From assembly GCF_902832845.1 (NCBI RefSeq), contig NZ_CADFDB010000001.1, positions 1,116,001-1,180,000 on the forward strand: 64,000 bases of DNA, written 5' to 3'. The notes beneath the pieces were generated by a model. That model saw nothing but the letters and a program-made list of their open reading frames with translations, was not told the DNA's origin and made no database searches. The position numbers were made by a program, and so were the translations under genes. The stretch is from Burkholderia metallica. Lineage in GTDB: Bacteria; Pseudomonadota; Gammaproteobacteria; Burkholderiales; Burkholderiaceae. Numbering within the stretch: position 1 is the first letter of the stretch; the number at the start of each line of letters is the position of its first letter. Positions 27,149 through 36,412 of this stretch are shown here, piece after piece.

Positions 27149-27834
27149 CGTGCTTCCTCCGCCATCAGCGTGTGCCGCAACGTGCCGATGCCGGCGGCGG
27201 CGATCTCGATCGTGCTGCCCGCGCGGGCGCGCGGTGCGCCGCCCGCGACACCGAGCAGCAGCACGTCGCCGGCGTCGAACGACATGAAGGCCGACACGTC
27301 CGCGATCAGCTCGCGCACCGGGCGGATCAGCGTGGCAGTCGACGCGGATGCCGCGGTTTCGCCGTCGATCCGCACGCTCAGGCCGATCGCGTCGACGTCG
27401 CCGAGCGCGGCGGCCGGCACGATGACGGGGCCCAGCGGGCAGAAGCCGTCGCGGCACTTGAAGCGCACGGCCGGACGGTAGTAATCGGGATGCGGCACCG
27501 ACACGTCGCTCGCGAGCGTGAAGCCGTGAAGGTAGTCGAGCGCCTGCGCGGCCGGCACGCGCGTCGCGCGCCGCGCGAACACGACGGCCACCGATGCGCC
27601 GATTTCCAGCGCATCGACACCGGCCGGCACGACGACGGCCGCACCGTCGGCCGCATGCGTGTTGGCCGGCTTGATATACAGGATCGGCGCCTGCGGCGGA
27701 CGGCCGTAAGGCGGTGCATTCACGGCCTCGCCGAGCGCGTCGAGCGCGTGGCGCTCGTTGAGCAGCGCCCCGTAGACGGTACCGATGGCGACCGGCAACG
27801 GCGGCGCCGCGGCGGTCGTGCAAGACAGCTCCAT
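27145..27834 (-). CDS. hpaG1: Fumarylacetoacetate hydrolase-family protein, HpaG N-terminal-type subunit
   Basis: First gene of the hpa operon (229 aa). It is an FAH-fold protein equivalent to the N-terminal half of HpaG. Motifs: PPYGRPPQAPILYIKPANTHA, ALEIGASVAVVFARRATRVPAAQALDYLHGF and AFMSFDAGDVLLLGVAGGAPRARAG. The end overlaps hpaG2 by 4 bases. Its promoter faces that of hpaR across about 125 bases with a palindromic operator between. Confidence 0.87.
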   Translation of the reverse strand: MELSCTTAAAPPLPVAIGTVYGALLNERHALDALGEAVNAPPYGRPPQAPILYIKPANTHAADGAAVVVPAGVDALEIGASVAVVFARRATRVPAAQALDYLHGFTLASDVSVPHPDYYRPAVRFKCRDGFCPLGPVIVPAAALGDVDAIGLSVRIDGETAASASTATLIRPVRELIADVSAFMSFDAGDVLLLGVAGGAPRARAGSTIEIAAAGIGTLRHTLMAEEAR

Positions 27835-27872
27835 GCGTCATTCCCCTGCCGCGCGTCGCGGCGCATCGTCAA

Positions 27873-27890
27873 TACTTAACATCTTAAGTA
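27873..27890. promoter_or_regulatory. Palindromic operator, likely HpaR binding site
   Basis: TACTTAA and TTAAGTA arms flank a 4-base CATC centre, giving an 18-bp palindrome 39 bases upstream of the hpaG1 start and about 70 bases from the hpaR start. Its size fits a MarR-family dimer site. On the minus strand it overlaps a plausible -10 element (TTAAGA) 16 bases after TTGTCA, so binding would block hpa transcription. Confidence 0.6.
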
Positions 27891-27959
27891 AACAATCGGA
27901 CGCTGACAACCTCGATTACCCTGATAAGCGAAATTCACTACCGGCGGCTGTTAAGATTG

Positions 27960-28427
27960 ATGCGTCCCCGTCCACTATCCACCCCGATGAACCGTACGCT
28001 CGACCATCGCAACCTGGCCATGCTGCTGCTCGAGGCCCGCGAAACGCTGATGGGTCTGTTTCGCCCCATTCTCAAGGAATTCGCGCTGACCGAACAGCAA
28101 TGGCGGATCATCCGCGTGCTCGACGGCGAACCGGCGCAGGCGCTCGAAGCGGGACAGATCGCACGGCGCTGCTGCATCCTGAGCCCGAGCCTCACGGGCG
28201 TGCTGGAGCGGATGGAGCGCGACGGCCTGATCACCCGCACGCGCGCGCAGGAAGATCAGCGCCGGCTGCTGGTCGGCCTGACGCCGCAAAGCAGGAAACT
28301 GGTCACGGAAATCGGCCCGCGAATCGACGAGCAGTACCGGCAGCTCGAATCGCGGTTCGGCCAGGACGGCCTCGAAGACATCTATCGCGCGCTCGACCGG
28401 CTCATCGAGCTCGGCGGCAACCCGTGA
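27960..28427 (+). CDS. hpaR: MarR-family repressor of homoprotocatechuate degradation
   Basis: A winged-helix repressor of about 155 residues, divergent from the hpa operon. Family features: HRNLAMLLLEARETLMGLFRPILKEFALTEQQWRIIRVL, then the recognition helix region ILSPSLTGVLERMERDGLITR and the wing AQEDQRRLLVGLTP. In E. coli HpaR represses the meta operon and is released by pathway aromatic acids. The start is ATG 27960 or ATG 27987; neither has a strong ribosome binding site. Confidence 0.88.
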   Translation: MRPRPLSTPMNRTLDHRNLAMLLLEARETLMGLFRPILKEFALTEQQWRIIRVLDGEPAQALEAGQIARRCCILSPSLTGVLERMERDGLITRTRAQEDQRRLLVGLTPQSRKLVTEIGPRIDEQYRQLESRFGQDGLEDIYRALDRLIELGGNP

Positions 28428-28430
28428 GGA

Positions 28431-28467
28431 CGGCGCCCGCTCCCGCCGGCGGCGGAAACGGGCGCCG
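28431..28467. terminator. Hairpin between convergent hpaR and the SDR gene
   Basis: 9-bp perfect stem CGGCGCCCG / CGGGCGCCG with a 19-nt GC-rich loop, directly after the hpaR stop. It could end both convergent transcripts. Confidence 0.45.
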
Positions 28468-28482
28468 GTGCAACGCGGGCGG

Positions 28483-29694
28483 TCAGTGCAACGCGCCGCG
28501 CATCAGTTCGGTCACGGCCACGCCGCGCGACGTGCGCATGCATTCCTCGACGTAATCGATGAACGGCAACGGCTCGAAATCGATTTCGTCGCGCACGCGG
28601 CGGTTGTCGAACACGCGATCGACCGTCGCGAATTCCCCGCAGCGCTGCAACGCCCGGCCGATCACGCGCTCGAGCGCCGGATCGGTCCGCCCGAGCACGT
28701 CGCGCACCACGAGCGGCAGTTCGGCCGGCGCGCACGCCGCGTAGCGCGGCGCGCCCGTCATCCCCGCCGCCTCGTCCATCGCGCGCACGATCTGCGCGAC
28801 CTGCGGCGCCTCGTCGCCGGCCGACACGTGATACAGGTCGTGCGCGAGCGTCGGCTTGACCGCCAGCAGCATCGTCGCGCGCGCCACGTCGTCCACCGAC
28901 ACGATGTCGATGCGCGTCATCGGCCGCGCGGTGAAACGTCGCGCGGCATGCGCAAGCCGGAACATCCAGAACGAATTCGGCGCGGGCCGCGTCCCGAGCA
29001 CCGTGTGGCCGACCACGTGCGACGGCCGCACGACGACGAGCGGCAGCCCGAGCGCACGCAGGCGCTGCTCGGTCTGCGCCTTCGCGCGCAGGTAGTCCGC
29101 CGCGAGCACGGCGCCCGGCAGGCCTTCGTCGTGGTGCGCCGTGTCGTTCGCCGTATCGCCCATCGCCTCTTCCTGCACGATGCCGCCGCGGCCCGCATGC
29201 GCGTACGCGGTGCCGACGTACACGAAGCGCTGCAGGCGCGGCGCCCGTGCGAAACGCTCGGCGAAGCGCACCGCATCGGCGATGTCGGCCCGCAGGTGCG
29301 CACCGTCGGCCGGCGATGCATGGCCGGCGCAGTGAATCACGTGCGTCGCATCCGCGAGGCGCGGCGCGTCGGCGCCTTGCCACACGTCGCCGAGCGCGCC
29401 GACGATCACGTTCGCGTCCGTCAGGCGCGACGCCCAGTACGGCGCCAGCCCCGCACGCAACGCCGCTTCGCGAAGCCGCGCGACGGCGTGGCCGCGATCC
29501 TGCGCACGCACGACGCAGACGATGCGCTCGAGCAGCCCCGCATTGACGAGCGCCGTCAGCACGGTACTGCCGATGAAGCCGGTTGCGCCGGTCAGCACCA
29601 GCCGTCCGACGTTCGCCGCCGCGACCGGTGCGCTGGCCGGCGACACGAGGCTCGTGCGCCAGTTGAGCGACAACGCGGTTTTCCAGATCAGCAC
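28483..29694 (-). CDS. NAD(P)-dependent reductase of the extended SDR / thioester-reductase-like family
   Basis: A 403-residue extended short-chain dehydrogenase. The Rossmann motif LVLTGATGFIGSTVLTALV lies at residues 33-50, and the active-site pair is in DYLRAKAQTEQ (YxxxK). The segments HVIHCAGHASP and RFVYVGTAYAHAG resemble male-sterility/thioester-reductase domains that reduce acyl thioesters, and also 3-beta-hydroxysteroid dehydrogenases. The GTG start at 29694 is chosen because AAGGAG lies 8 bases upstream. No operon partner is present. The substrate is unknown. Confidence 0.75.
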   Translation of the reverse strand: MLIWKTALSLNWRTSLVSPASAPVAAANVGRLVLTGATGFIGSTVLTALVNAGLLERIVCVVRAQDRGHAVARLREAALRAGLAPYWASRLTDANVIVGALGDVWQGADAPRLADATHVIHCAGHASPADGAHLRADIADAVRFAERFARAPRLQRFVYVGTAYAHAGRGGIVQEEAMGDTANDTAHHDEGLPGAVLAADYLRAKAQTEQRLRALGLPLVVVRPSHVVGHTVLGTRPAPNSFWMFRLAHAARRFTARPMTRIDIVSVDDVARATMLLAVKPTLAHDLYHVSAGDEAPQVAQIVRAMDEAAGMTGAPRYAACAPAELPLVVRDVLGRTDPALERVIGRALQRCGEFATVDRVFDNRRVRDEIDFEPLPFIDYVEECMRTSRGVAVTELMRGALH

Positions 29695-30335
29695 GATAGT
29701 CTCCTTCGAAGAGTCGGCCGGGCGGCGTGGCGCCCGCGGTTGCGGGCCGCGCACGGCACAGCGGCCGGGCCGGGGCCTGACGCGCGCCCCGGCGGTCCCG
29801 ATCGGGCGTGCGGCCCGCGATCGCGTCGATCGCGTCTCTGGCACGAGTCGGCGGCAGCCGCCGGGGACGGGCGTCCGCGGCACTGGATCGGGAGGATGCC
29901 AGTGTGGGGCCCGACCGCACGCAAGTCTGTCCCGAAAGTTTCGTGAAAGTGTGCCGATTTGTATGCGATTGTCTGAGTCTGTCGTGCCGACATGCTGTCA
30001 AGACGCAGCAACATCCGGTCGGGCCGCCTCGCGACCGCACTGCCCGGCCGGACCGGTTTCGCGACCGGGCGCACGCGACAGATCGACGCGCCCCGCGGCC
30101 CTGTCATCCCATGTCTCGAAGATCGGCCGGCATCCCGCGGTGCCGCGATCCTCCGCGACGCCCGTGTTGACGGACGCTGCCGGAATAACCATGCATCGTC
30201 AGACGTCATTCCATCTGAAACCGCAATCCATTCAATACGAATCCATTGCGGTTTATCACTTGCGTTTCACACCAGTCTATCTAGACTGTTCAAGTCAAAA
30301 CGCTCGAATGCATCATTTTTCAGGAGACGATCACA
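29695..30335. other. Intergenic region between divergent genes, no gene supported
   Basis: About 640 bases separate the reductase and the small gene at 30336. The first 300 bases are very GC-rich; the end near the small gene is AT-richer and carries an inverted repeat. Open frames here have no recognisable protein character. Confidence 0.4.
30218..30254. promoter_or_regulatory. Inverted repeat with nested direct repeat upstream of the small gene at 30336
   Basis: AAACCGCAAT (30218-30227) and ATTGCGGTTT (30245-30254) are perfect 10-bp inverted arms 17 bases apart. Nested within are two copies of AATCCATT (30225-30232 and 30240-30247), 15 bases apart. The element lies about 80 bases before the start codon and is probably an operator. 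Confidence 0.5.
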
Positions 30336-30680
30336 ATGCGCCTCACCATTCGTATTAATGGCAGCGAATCGGCAACCCGGCATTCCTTCGCGGTCCTGTG
30401 GGTCGATACCGACGAGGGGCTGTGGTCGCGCGAGGCACATCAGGGCATCGATCTTCCGGCCTGGGGCAAGGTCCGCGATGTCGAAGGCGCGATGGCGCTG
30501 TGCGCGGCCGATGGCGGGAATGCCGTGTGCCAGCTGAAGGGGCTGTCGTTCGGCGCGACGCAGCGCGAACAGGGCCCGGCCGTGCTCGCCGGCGATCACC
30601 CCGGCGCGTGGCGGCTGCAGGCCGTCGATCGCTGCACGACGCAGCCGGAATATCGGGAATTCATCTCCGTCGCCCGATAG
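30336..30680 (+). CDS. Small soluble protein of unknown function
   Basis: A 114-residue protein beginning MRLTIRINGSESATRHSFAVLWVDTDEGLWSREAHQG. It has an AGGAG ribosome binding site, its own AT-rich upstream region and its own terminator, so it is very likely a single-gene transcript. It contains three Cys (LCAADGGNAVCQLKG and DRCTTQPEY) and no signal peptide or membrane segment. I do not recognise the family. Confidence 0.7.
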   Translation: MRLTIRINGSESATRHSFAVLWVDTDEGLWSREAHQGIDLPAWGKVRDVEGAMALCAADGGNAVCQLKGLSFGATQREQGPAVLAGDHPGAWRLQAVDRCTTQPEYREFISVAR

Positions 30681-30759
30681 GAATTACCGATCCCATTCGT
30701 CTGCGGTTTTCGGTTTATTCCGGTTTCAGCGATATTCATTTCGATATTCAGAATTAATG

Positions 30760-30783
30760 GCGCCCCTTCGAGGGCGCTTTTCA
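30760..30783 (+). terminator. Rho-independent terminator of the small gene
   Basis: GCGCCC and GGGCGC arms with a 6-nt CTTCGA loop, followed by TTTTCATTT. It lies 80 bases after the stop codon. Confidence 0.75.
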
Positions 30784-31093
30784 TTTCCCCGATTAAAGAA
30801 ATAATCGCCGGCCGGGCAATTGATCGTGTGCCGTGGCGGTCGGCATCGGTCTTCTCCGGATAGCGATCCCCGGATCGACGGCAAGCGTATCGCGCGGCGT
30901 TCTCCCGATGCTGCGTCGATGAAATGCCGTTTCGCAGCCCCTTCCTTCCCCCTGTTCCGCCCTTTTCCCGCTACCCGACAGCCGCTTTTCACGGGGCCGG
31001 AACATACTTTCCCCACACGATGTTTACTCATTTATTACAATCGCATTATTCAGACTCACTCGCCGCCCCTCGGCGGCCCGACCCGGCCATTGC

Positions 31094-32992
31094 ATGAGCG
31101 TGAAAAAGAAGACCCACCCCGCCGATCCGTACGCGGCCGCGACCAAGAACCCGATGCTCGCGGCGCGCCTGCCGATGTGGCGCTCGAAGCTGATCGTGAT
31201 CGTCGTGTTCCTTGCGTTCGCCGCGCTGATCGGCCGCGCGTTCTGGGTGCAGGTCGCGAACAAGGAGTTCTACGTCGGACAGGGCCAGAAACGCTACCAG
31301 CGCACGATCGAGCTCGATGCGACGCGCGGGCGCATCGTCGACCGCAACGGCGCGATGCTCGCGGTCAGCCTGTCGACCTATGAAATCTGGGCGAATCCGA
31401 AGCAGGTTGCCGATACCGACTACCCGCAGATCTCGAAGCTGCTCGACATCCCGCTCGCCGAGGTCAAGCGGCGTCTCGGCAACGACAAGTCGTTCGTGCT
31501 GCTCAAGCGGCAGGTCGACGCGGACACCGCGGGCAAGCTCGACAAGCTCGCGATCGACGGCATCACGCAGATCGCCGATTCGAAACGCTTCTACCCGGAA
31601 GGCGAATCGGCCGCGCACGTGGTCGGTTTCACGAACATCGAGGACAAGGGGCAGGAAGGCGTCGAGCTCGCGGCGAATGCGCGCCTGGTGGGTACGTCCG
31701 GCCAGCGCGAGGTGATCCGCGACCGGCTCGGCCGCATCGTGTCGGACACGCGCCCGCTCGTGCCCGCGCAGCACGGCGCGACGATCGAACTGACGATCGA
31801 CCGCCGCATCCAGCAGCTCGCGTTCAGCCAGCTCAAGGCGGCCGTGATCGAAAACAACGCGGTAGCCGGCAGCGTCGTGGTGCTCGACGCGCAGAACGGC
31901 GAGATTCTCGCGCTGGCGAACTACCCGACCTTCGACCCGAACGACCGTGCGCGCCTCACCGGCCAGCAGTTGCGCAACCGCGCGGTGATCGACACGTTCG
32001 AACCGGGCTCGACGATCAAGCCGCTCGTCGTCGCGCTATCGATCGACGAGCGCAAGGTCACGCCGAACACGATCATCAACACGTCGCCGGGCACCTACAA
32101 GATCGGGCCGGCCGTGATTCACGACACGTCGAACCACGGGTCGCTGACGGTGTCGCAGGCGCTGCAGAAGTCGAGCAACGTCGCGCTCGCGAAGCTCGCG
32201 TTGAACCTGCCCGCCGAAACGATCTGGAACAAGTACCAGGAATACGGGATCGGCCGCGCGCCGGAACTGACGTTCCCGGGCGTCGCATCGGGCCGGCTGC
32301 GCGGCTACAAGCGCTGGCGTCCGATCGAGCAGGCGACGATGGCGTACGGCTACGGGCTGTCGATGTCGCTGCTGCAGATCGCGCAGACCTACACGGCCTA
32401 TGCGGGCGACGGCACGCTGCACCCGGTGTCGCTGCTGAAGAACGGCACCGACCAGCAGACGATCGACGCGCATCGCGGCCATCGCGTGACGTCGCCGCAA
32501 ACGGCCGCGTCGATCCGCTCGATGCTCGAGATGGCGGTCGGCGAAGGCGGCACGGGGCGCCGCGCGCGCGTCGACGGCTACCGGATCGGCGGCAAGACGG
32601 GCACCGCGCGCAAGCAGGTCGGCGCCTCCTATGCGAAGGGCAAGTACCGCGCGCTGTTCGCCGGGATGGCGCCGATGAGCAACCCGCGCCTGATCGTCGC
32701 GGTGATGATCGACGAGCCGCGCGGCAAGGGCTACTACGGCGGCACGGTGGCAGGCCCGGTGTTCGCGTCGGTCACGAGCGGCTCGCTGCAGTTGCTCGGC
32801 GTGCCGCCCGATGCGCCGGTCGAATCCGAGAAGACGCCGCCGGTGAAGGGCACTGCGCCGCAAAAGACGGTGGCGGCGCCGAAAGCGGCGGCGACGCAGG
32901 CACGGACGGCTGCCGCGCCGAAAGCCGCTGCTCCACTGAAGACGGCTGCGCCGTCGAAAGCGTCGGCGCAGGCGAATACGGCGGCAGGGTAA
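31094..32992 (+). CDS. FtsI/PBP3-type peptidoglycan D,D-transpeptidase
   Basis: Class B penicillin-binding protein of 632 residues that cross-links peptidoglycan. An N-terminal membrane anchor (LIVIVVFLAFAALIGRAFWVQV, about residues 33-54) is followed by the pedestal domain (DATRGRIVDRNGAMLAVSL). The transpeptidase domain has all three motifs: SxxK at Ser306 (GSTIKP), SxN at 360-362 (KSSNVAL) and KTG at 501-503 (GGKTGTA). The C-terminal 60 residues form an Ala/Lys/Pro-rich low-complexity tail with repeated AAPKAA. No division genes (mraY, murE, ftsW) are nearby, so this is probably a second copy besides the one in the main division cluster. Confidence 0.9.
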   Translation: MSVKKKTHPADPYAAATKNPMLAARLPMWRSKLIVIVVFLAFAALIGRAFWVQVANKEFYVGQGQKRYQRTIELDATRGRIVDRNGAMLAVSLSTYEIWANPKQVADTDYPQISKLLDIPLAEVKRRLGNDKSFVLLKRQVDADTAGKLDKLAIDGITQIADSKRFYPEGESAAHVVGFTNIEDKGQEGVELAANARLVGTSGQREVIRDRLGRIVSDTRPLVPAQHGATIELTIDRRIQQLAFSQLKAAVIENNAVAGSVVVLDAQNGEILALANYPTFDPNDRARLTGQQLRNRAVIDTFEPGSTIKPLVVALSIDERKVTPNTIINTSPGTYKIGPAVIHDTSNHGSLTVSQALQKSSNVALAKLALNLPAETIWNKYQEYGIGRAPELTFPGVASGRLRGYKRWRPIEQATMAYGYGLSMSLLQIAQTYTAYAGDGTLHPVSLLKNGTDQQTIDAHRGHRVTSPQTAASIRSMLEMAVGEGGTGRRARVDGYRIGGKTGTARKQVGASYAKGKYRALFAGMAPMSNPRLIVAVMIDEPRGKGYYGGTVAGPVFASVTSGSLQLLGVPPDAPVESEKTPPVKGTAPQKTVAAPKAAATQARTAAAPKAAAPLKTAAPSKASAQANTAAG

Positions 32993-33075
32993 TCGACTCA
33001 GCCCGCGCACCCTTTCGTCGGGCGCGCGGGTGGCGCTACGACGGACGTGTCACCTCCATCCGCGGCGGCGCCCCG

Positions 33076-34791
33076 TCAATGCGCGGCCGCGACCGGTTTC
33101 GTCATCCTGCCGAGCACGTGCTCGGTCATCCCGCGCGCGAGTTCGGTCTCGCCCATGAACACGGTGCCGATGCCTTCGTTCGACAAGAGCGCCGCCTCGT
33201 CGCCGCTGTTCGTGCACAGCACGACCTCGAGCGTCGGGTTGAGCGTGCGCGAAATCTCGACGATCTGCCGCACGTCGAACACGTCGGGCAGCGTGACGAC
33301 CAGCATCCCGGCGCGCGCGATATGCGCCTGCACGAGCACGATCGGCTCGATCGCGTCGCCCGACACGGCCGCGACGCCTTCCCCGCGCAGCTTCTCGACG
33401 AGTTCGCGATTCTGCTCGACGACGACGTACGCGATCCCGCGCTCGTCCAGCGCATGCGCGATGCGCGTGCCGACCTTGCCGTAGCCGACGATCACGACCT
33501 GCCCGGTGAGGTGCGTTTGAGGCGTCGACATCGGCAACGCGGCGAGCGGATCGTCGCGCGCCTCGAGCTTGCGCGCGAACGCCGAATGCTTGCGGATCCA
33601 TGCGAGCGCCGGATCGACCATCGCGAACAGCAGCGTGTTCATCGCGATCGAGATCAGCGCGACCGCCAGAATCAGGCTCTGCCCTTCGGCCGACAGCAGC
33701 CCGAGCGCGCGACCGAGGCCCGCGAGGATGAACGAGAATTCGCCGATCTGCGCGAGACCCGCGCCGACCGTCAGCGCGGTATTGAGCGGATAACGGAACG
33801 CGATCACGAGCGCGACCGCCGCGAGCGTCTTGCCGATCACGACGATCGCCGCGACCTCGATCACGTGCAGCGGCTCCGCGAGCAGGATCTTCGGGTCGAA
33901 CAGCATGCCGACCGAAATGAAGAACAGCACCGAGAACGCATCGCGCAGCGGCAGCGTTTCGTCGGCCGCGCGCCGGCTGAATTCCGACTCGCGCATCATC
34001 ATCCCGGCGAAGAACGCGCCGAGCGCGAACGACACGTCGAACAGCTTCGCCGCGCCGAACGCGATGCCGACCGCCGCCGCGATCATGCACAGCGTGAACA
34101 GCTCGCGCGAGCCCGTGCGCGCGACGAGCCACAGAATGCGCGGAAACACGCGCTTGCCGACCACCAGCATCAACGCGATGAACGCCGCGACCTTCAGCAT
34201 CGTGACGCCGAGCGTGCCCCACACGCTGCCGCCGGCCGCGTGCGGGTCGCCGGGCGGCGTGCCGCCGAGCAGCCCCGCGACGGGCGGCAGCAGCACCAGC
34301 ACGAGCACCATCACGAGATCCTCGACGACGAGCCAGCCGACCGCGATACGCCCGTTGACCGTCTCGACGAGCCCGCGCCCCTCGAGCGCGCGCAGCAGCA
34401 CGACCGTACTCGCAACCGACAGCGCGAGCCCGAACACGAGCGCCGCACCGACGCTCCAGCCCCAGGTGAGCGCGAGCCCGCCGCCGAGCAGCGTGGCCAC
34501 CGTGATCTGGACGATCGCGCCCGGCAGCGCGATCTTGCGTACCGCGAGCAGATCGCCGAGCGAGAAATGCAGGCCGACGCCGAACATCAGCAGCATCACG
34601 CCGACTTCCGCGAGTTGCTGGGCGAGCGACAGGTCGCCGACGAAACCGGGCGTGCCGGGGCCGATCACGATCCCGGCGAGCAGATAGCCGACGAGCGGCG
34701 GCATTTTCAGCAGCGACGCGAAATAACCGAAAACCATCGCGAGACCGAAACCGGCCGCGAGCAACGCAATCAGGCTGACGTCATGAGGCAT
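33076..34791 (-). CDS. Kef/YbaL-type monovalent cation:proton antiporter (CPA2 family)
   Basis: A 571-residue membrane antiporter. The N-terminal transport domain has about 12 helices (LIALLAAGFGLAMVFGYFA, then PPLVGYLLAGIVIGPGTPGFV). A cytoplasmic TrkA-N domain (VVIVGYGKVGTRIAHALDERGIAYVVVEQN, about residues 420-450) binds NAD or nucleotide for gating. No TrkA-C domain follows, as in YbaL. It is monocistronic and convergent with the FtsI gene, where a weak hairpin lies near 33002-33030. Confidence 0.87.
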   Translation of the reverse strand: MPHDVSLIALLAAGFGLAMVFGYFASLLKMPPLVGYLLAGIVIGPGTPGFVGDLSLAQQLAEVGVMLLMFGVGLHFSLGDLLAVRKIALPGAIVQITVATLLGGGLALTWGWSVGAALVFGLALSVASTVVLLRALEGRGLVETVNGRIAVGWLVVEDLVMVLVLVLLPPVAGLLGGTPPGDPHAAGGSVWGTLGVTMLKVAAFIALMLVVGKRVFPRILWLVARTGSRELFTLCMIAAAVGIAFGAAKLFDVSFALGAFFAGMMMRESEFSRRAADETLPLRDAFSVLFFISVGMLFDPKILLAEPLHVIEVAAIVVIGKTLAAVALVIAFRYPLNTALTVGAGLAQIGEFSFILAGLGRALGLLSAEGQSLILAVALISIAMNTLLFAMVDPALAWIRKHSAFARKLEARDDPLAALPMSTPQTHLTGQVVIVGYGKVGTRIAHALDERGIAYVVVEQNRELVEKLRGEGVAAVSGDAIEPIVLVQAHIARAGMLVVTLPDVFDVRQIVEISRTLNPTLEVVLCTNSGDEAALLSNEGIGTVFMGETELARGMTEHVLGRMTKPVAAAH

Positions 34792-34999
34792 CCCCCCTCC
34801 CGAGTTCTTGTAACTATTTAGTAAGGTTCAAGAACGAAAGGATAAGGGATGAGACGGAAAAATGGCGCGACGCGGCGAAAAATTCACGCGGCGGCGCGCC
34901 TGTGCGGGGTGCAACCCCGGCGAAGCGAAAGGCGCCGCGCGCAAGCGCCGGCGCCCTGAAGCACGTCGGACAAGCGGGGCTAGCGCCCCGCCGCCCCCG

Positions 35000-36412
35000 T
35001 CAGCGCGACGCTTGCGGGAACCGCGCACCCGGCGGCGGTTCCGGCCGCGTCGACGGCACGCTCTTGCGCACCTTCGCGACCTGCGCGGCCGTCACCGGCG
35101 CGCCCGTATTGCCCCAGCTCGTGCGCACGAAGTTGGACACGTCCGCGACTTCCTGGTCCGACAGACGCCAGCCGAACGGCGGCATCGTGAACGTCGACGG
35201 CGCCGTGTGCGTGCCCTGCAGCGCGCTGCCTTCCAGCACGACGTGGATCAGCGACGTCGGATCGTCGCCCTGCACGACCGGGTTGCCGGCGAGCGCCGGG
35301 AACACGCGCGTGTAGCCGTGGCCGTCGCTGCGGTGGCAGGCCATGCAGTTGTCGCGATAGACGGCCGCGCCGGGCTTGCTCGCGTCGCCGGTCTGCAGCG
35401 CCTTCGCGGCCGCCGCGTCGTACACGTGCGGCTGCTCGCCCTGCACGCGCGGCGGCAGCGTCTTCAGATAGCGCGCGATCGCGTTCAGGTCGTCGTCGGT
35501 CATGTGCTGCATGCTGTGGCCGACCACGTCCGTCATCCCGCCGAACGCGGCCGTGCGCAGCGTGCGGCCCGTCTTCAGGAATTGCACGATCTCGGTTTCC
35601 GTCCACGCGCCGAGGCCCGTGCGCGGCTCGCCGCGCAGGCTCGTCGGCACCCAGCCGTCGATCGCCGCGCCGCCGGCCAGGAAGTCCGGGCCGTCCGCAT
35701 CGGTCAGCCCGCGCTCCTGCATCGTCGGCGCGCGCGGCGTGTGACACGCGCCGCAGTGGCCGAGACCCTGCACGAGATAGGCGCCGCGCGCGATCACCGG
35801 ATCGGCGTACGGTGCCGCGTCGAACGGCTTCGGGGTCGGCGCGAACATCTTGCGCCAGATCCCGAGCGGCCAGCGCATCGACAGCGGCCATACGATGTCG
35901 ACCGCGCGGTTCTCGTGCTCGACCGGCGCGACGCCGTGCATGAAGTACGCGTACAGCGCCTTCATGTCGTCGTCGGTCAGGCGCGCGTAGGACGGGTACG
36001 GCATGGCCGGATACATCGTGTCGCCGTTCTTGCGCACGCCTTCGCGTACCGCGCGGGTGAAGTCGTCGATCGTCCAGCCGCCCAGGCCCGTCTTCGGGTC
36101 CGGCGTGATGTTCGTCGAGTAGATTCCGCCGATCGGCGTGTCGAACTTCAGCCCGCCCGCGAACGGCTTGCCGCCGCTCGCGGTGTGGCACGCGATGCAG
36201 TCGCCCGCGCGCGCGAGGTACTCGCCTCGCTTGATCAGCGCCGCATCGGCGGATTGCGACGCGGGTGCGGCCGCGGCACCGGAAGCCGCCGCGGGCGCGG
36301 CCGGCTGCGCGAACGCCGTCGCGCCCGCGAAGCCGAACGCGGCCCAGGCCGTACCGGCCGCCAGTGCGCGCGACATCCGGCGTGCGACGGTGTGGTTCAT
36401 CGTCCTCTTCAT
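35000..36412 (-). CDS. Tri-haem cytochrome c subunit of gluconate 2-dehydrogenase-type complex
   Basis: A 470-residue periplasmic cytochrome that passes electrons from the flavoprotein subunit to ubiquinone. A signal peptide ends near AFAQ (residue 36). Three CxxCH haem sites are present: C72-C75-H76, C220-C223-H224 and C356-C359-H360. The ATG at 36412 overlaps the stop of the flavoprotein gene by ATGA; an in-frame ATG at 36400 has AAGAGG upstream and is a good alternative. It is the last gene of the three-gene dehydrogenase operon. Confidence 0.87.
   Translation of the reverse strand: MKRTMNHTVARRMSRALAAGTAWAAFGFAGATAFAQPAAPAAASGAAAAPASQSADAALIKRGEYLARAGDCIACHTASGGKPFAGGLKFDTPIGGIYSTNITPDPKTGLGGWTIDDFTRAVREGVRKNGDTMYPAMPYPSYARLTDDDMKALYAYFMHGVAPVEHENRAVDIVWPLSMRWPLGIWRKMFAPTPKPFDAAPYADPVIARGAYLVQGLGHCGACHTPRAPTMQERGLTDADGPDFLAGGAAIDGWVPTSLRGEPRTGLGAWTETEIVQFLKTGRTLRTAAFGGMTDVVGHSMQHMTDDDLNAIARYLKTLPPRVQGEQPHVYDAAAAKALQTGDASKPGAAVYRDNCMACHRSDGHGYTRVFPALAGNPVVQGDDPTSLIHVVLEGSALQGTHTAPSTFTMPPFGWRLSDQEVADVSNFVRTSWGNTGAPVTAAQVAKVRKSVPSTRPEPPPGARFPQASR

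Noticed and set aside
33002-33030. Hairpin CCCGCGC / GCGCGGG after the FtsI-type gene
   Set aside because: Loop of 15 bases and no T-run; too weak to list as a terminator.
33079-34821. Long plus-strand open frame (580 codons)
   Set aside because: Antisense to the Kef-type antiporter; extreme Arg/Glu/His composition typical of a high-GC shadow frame.
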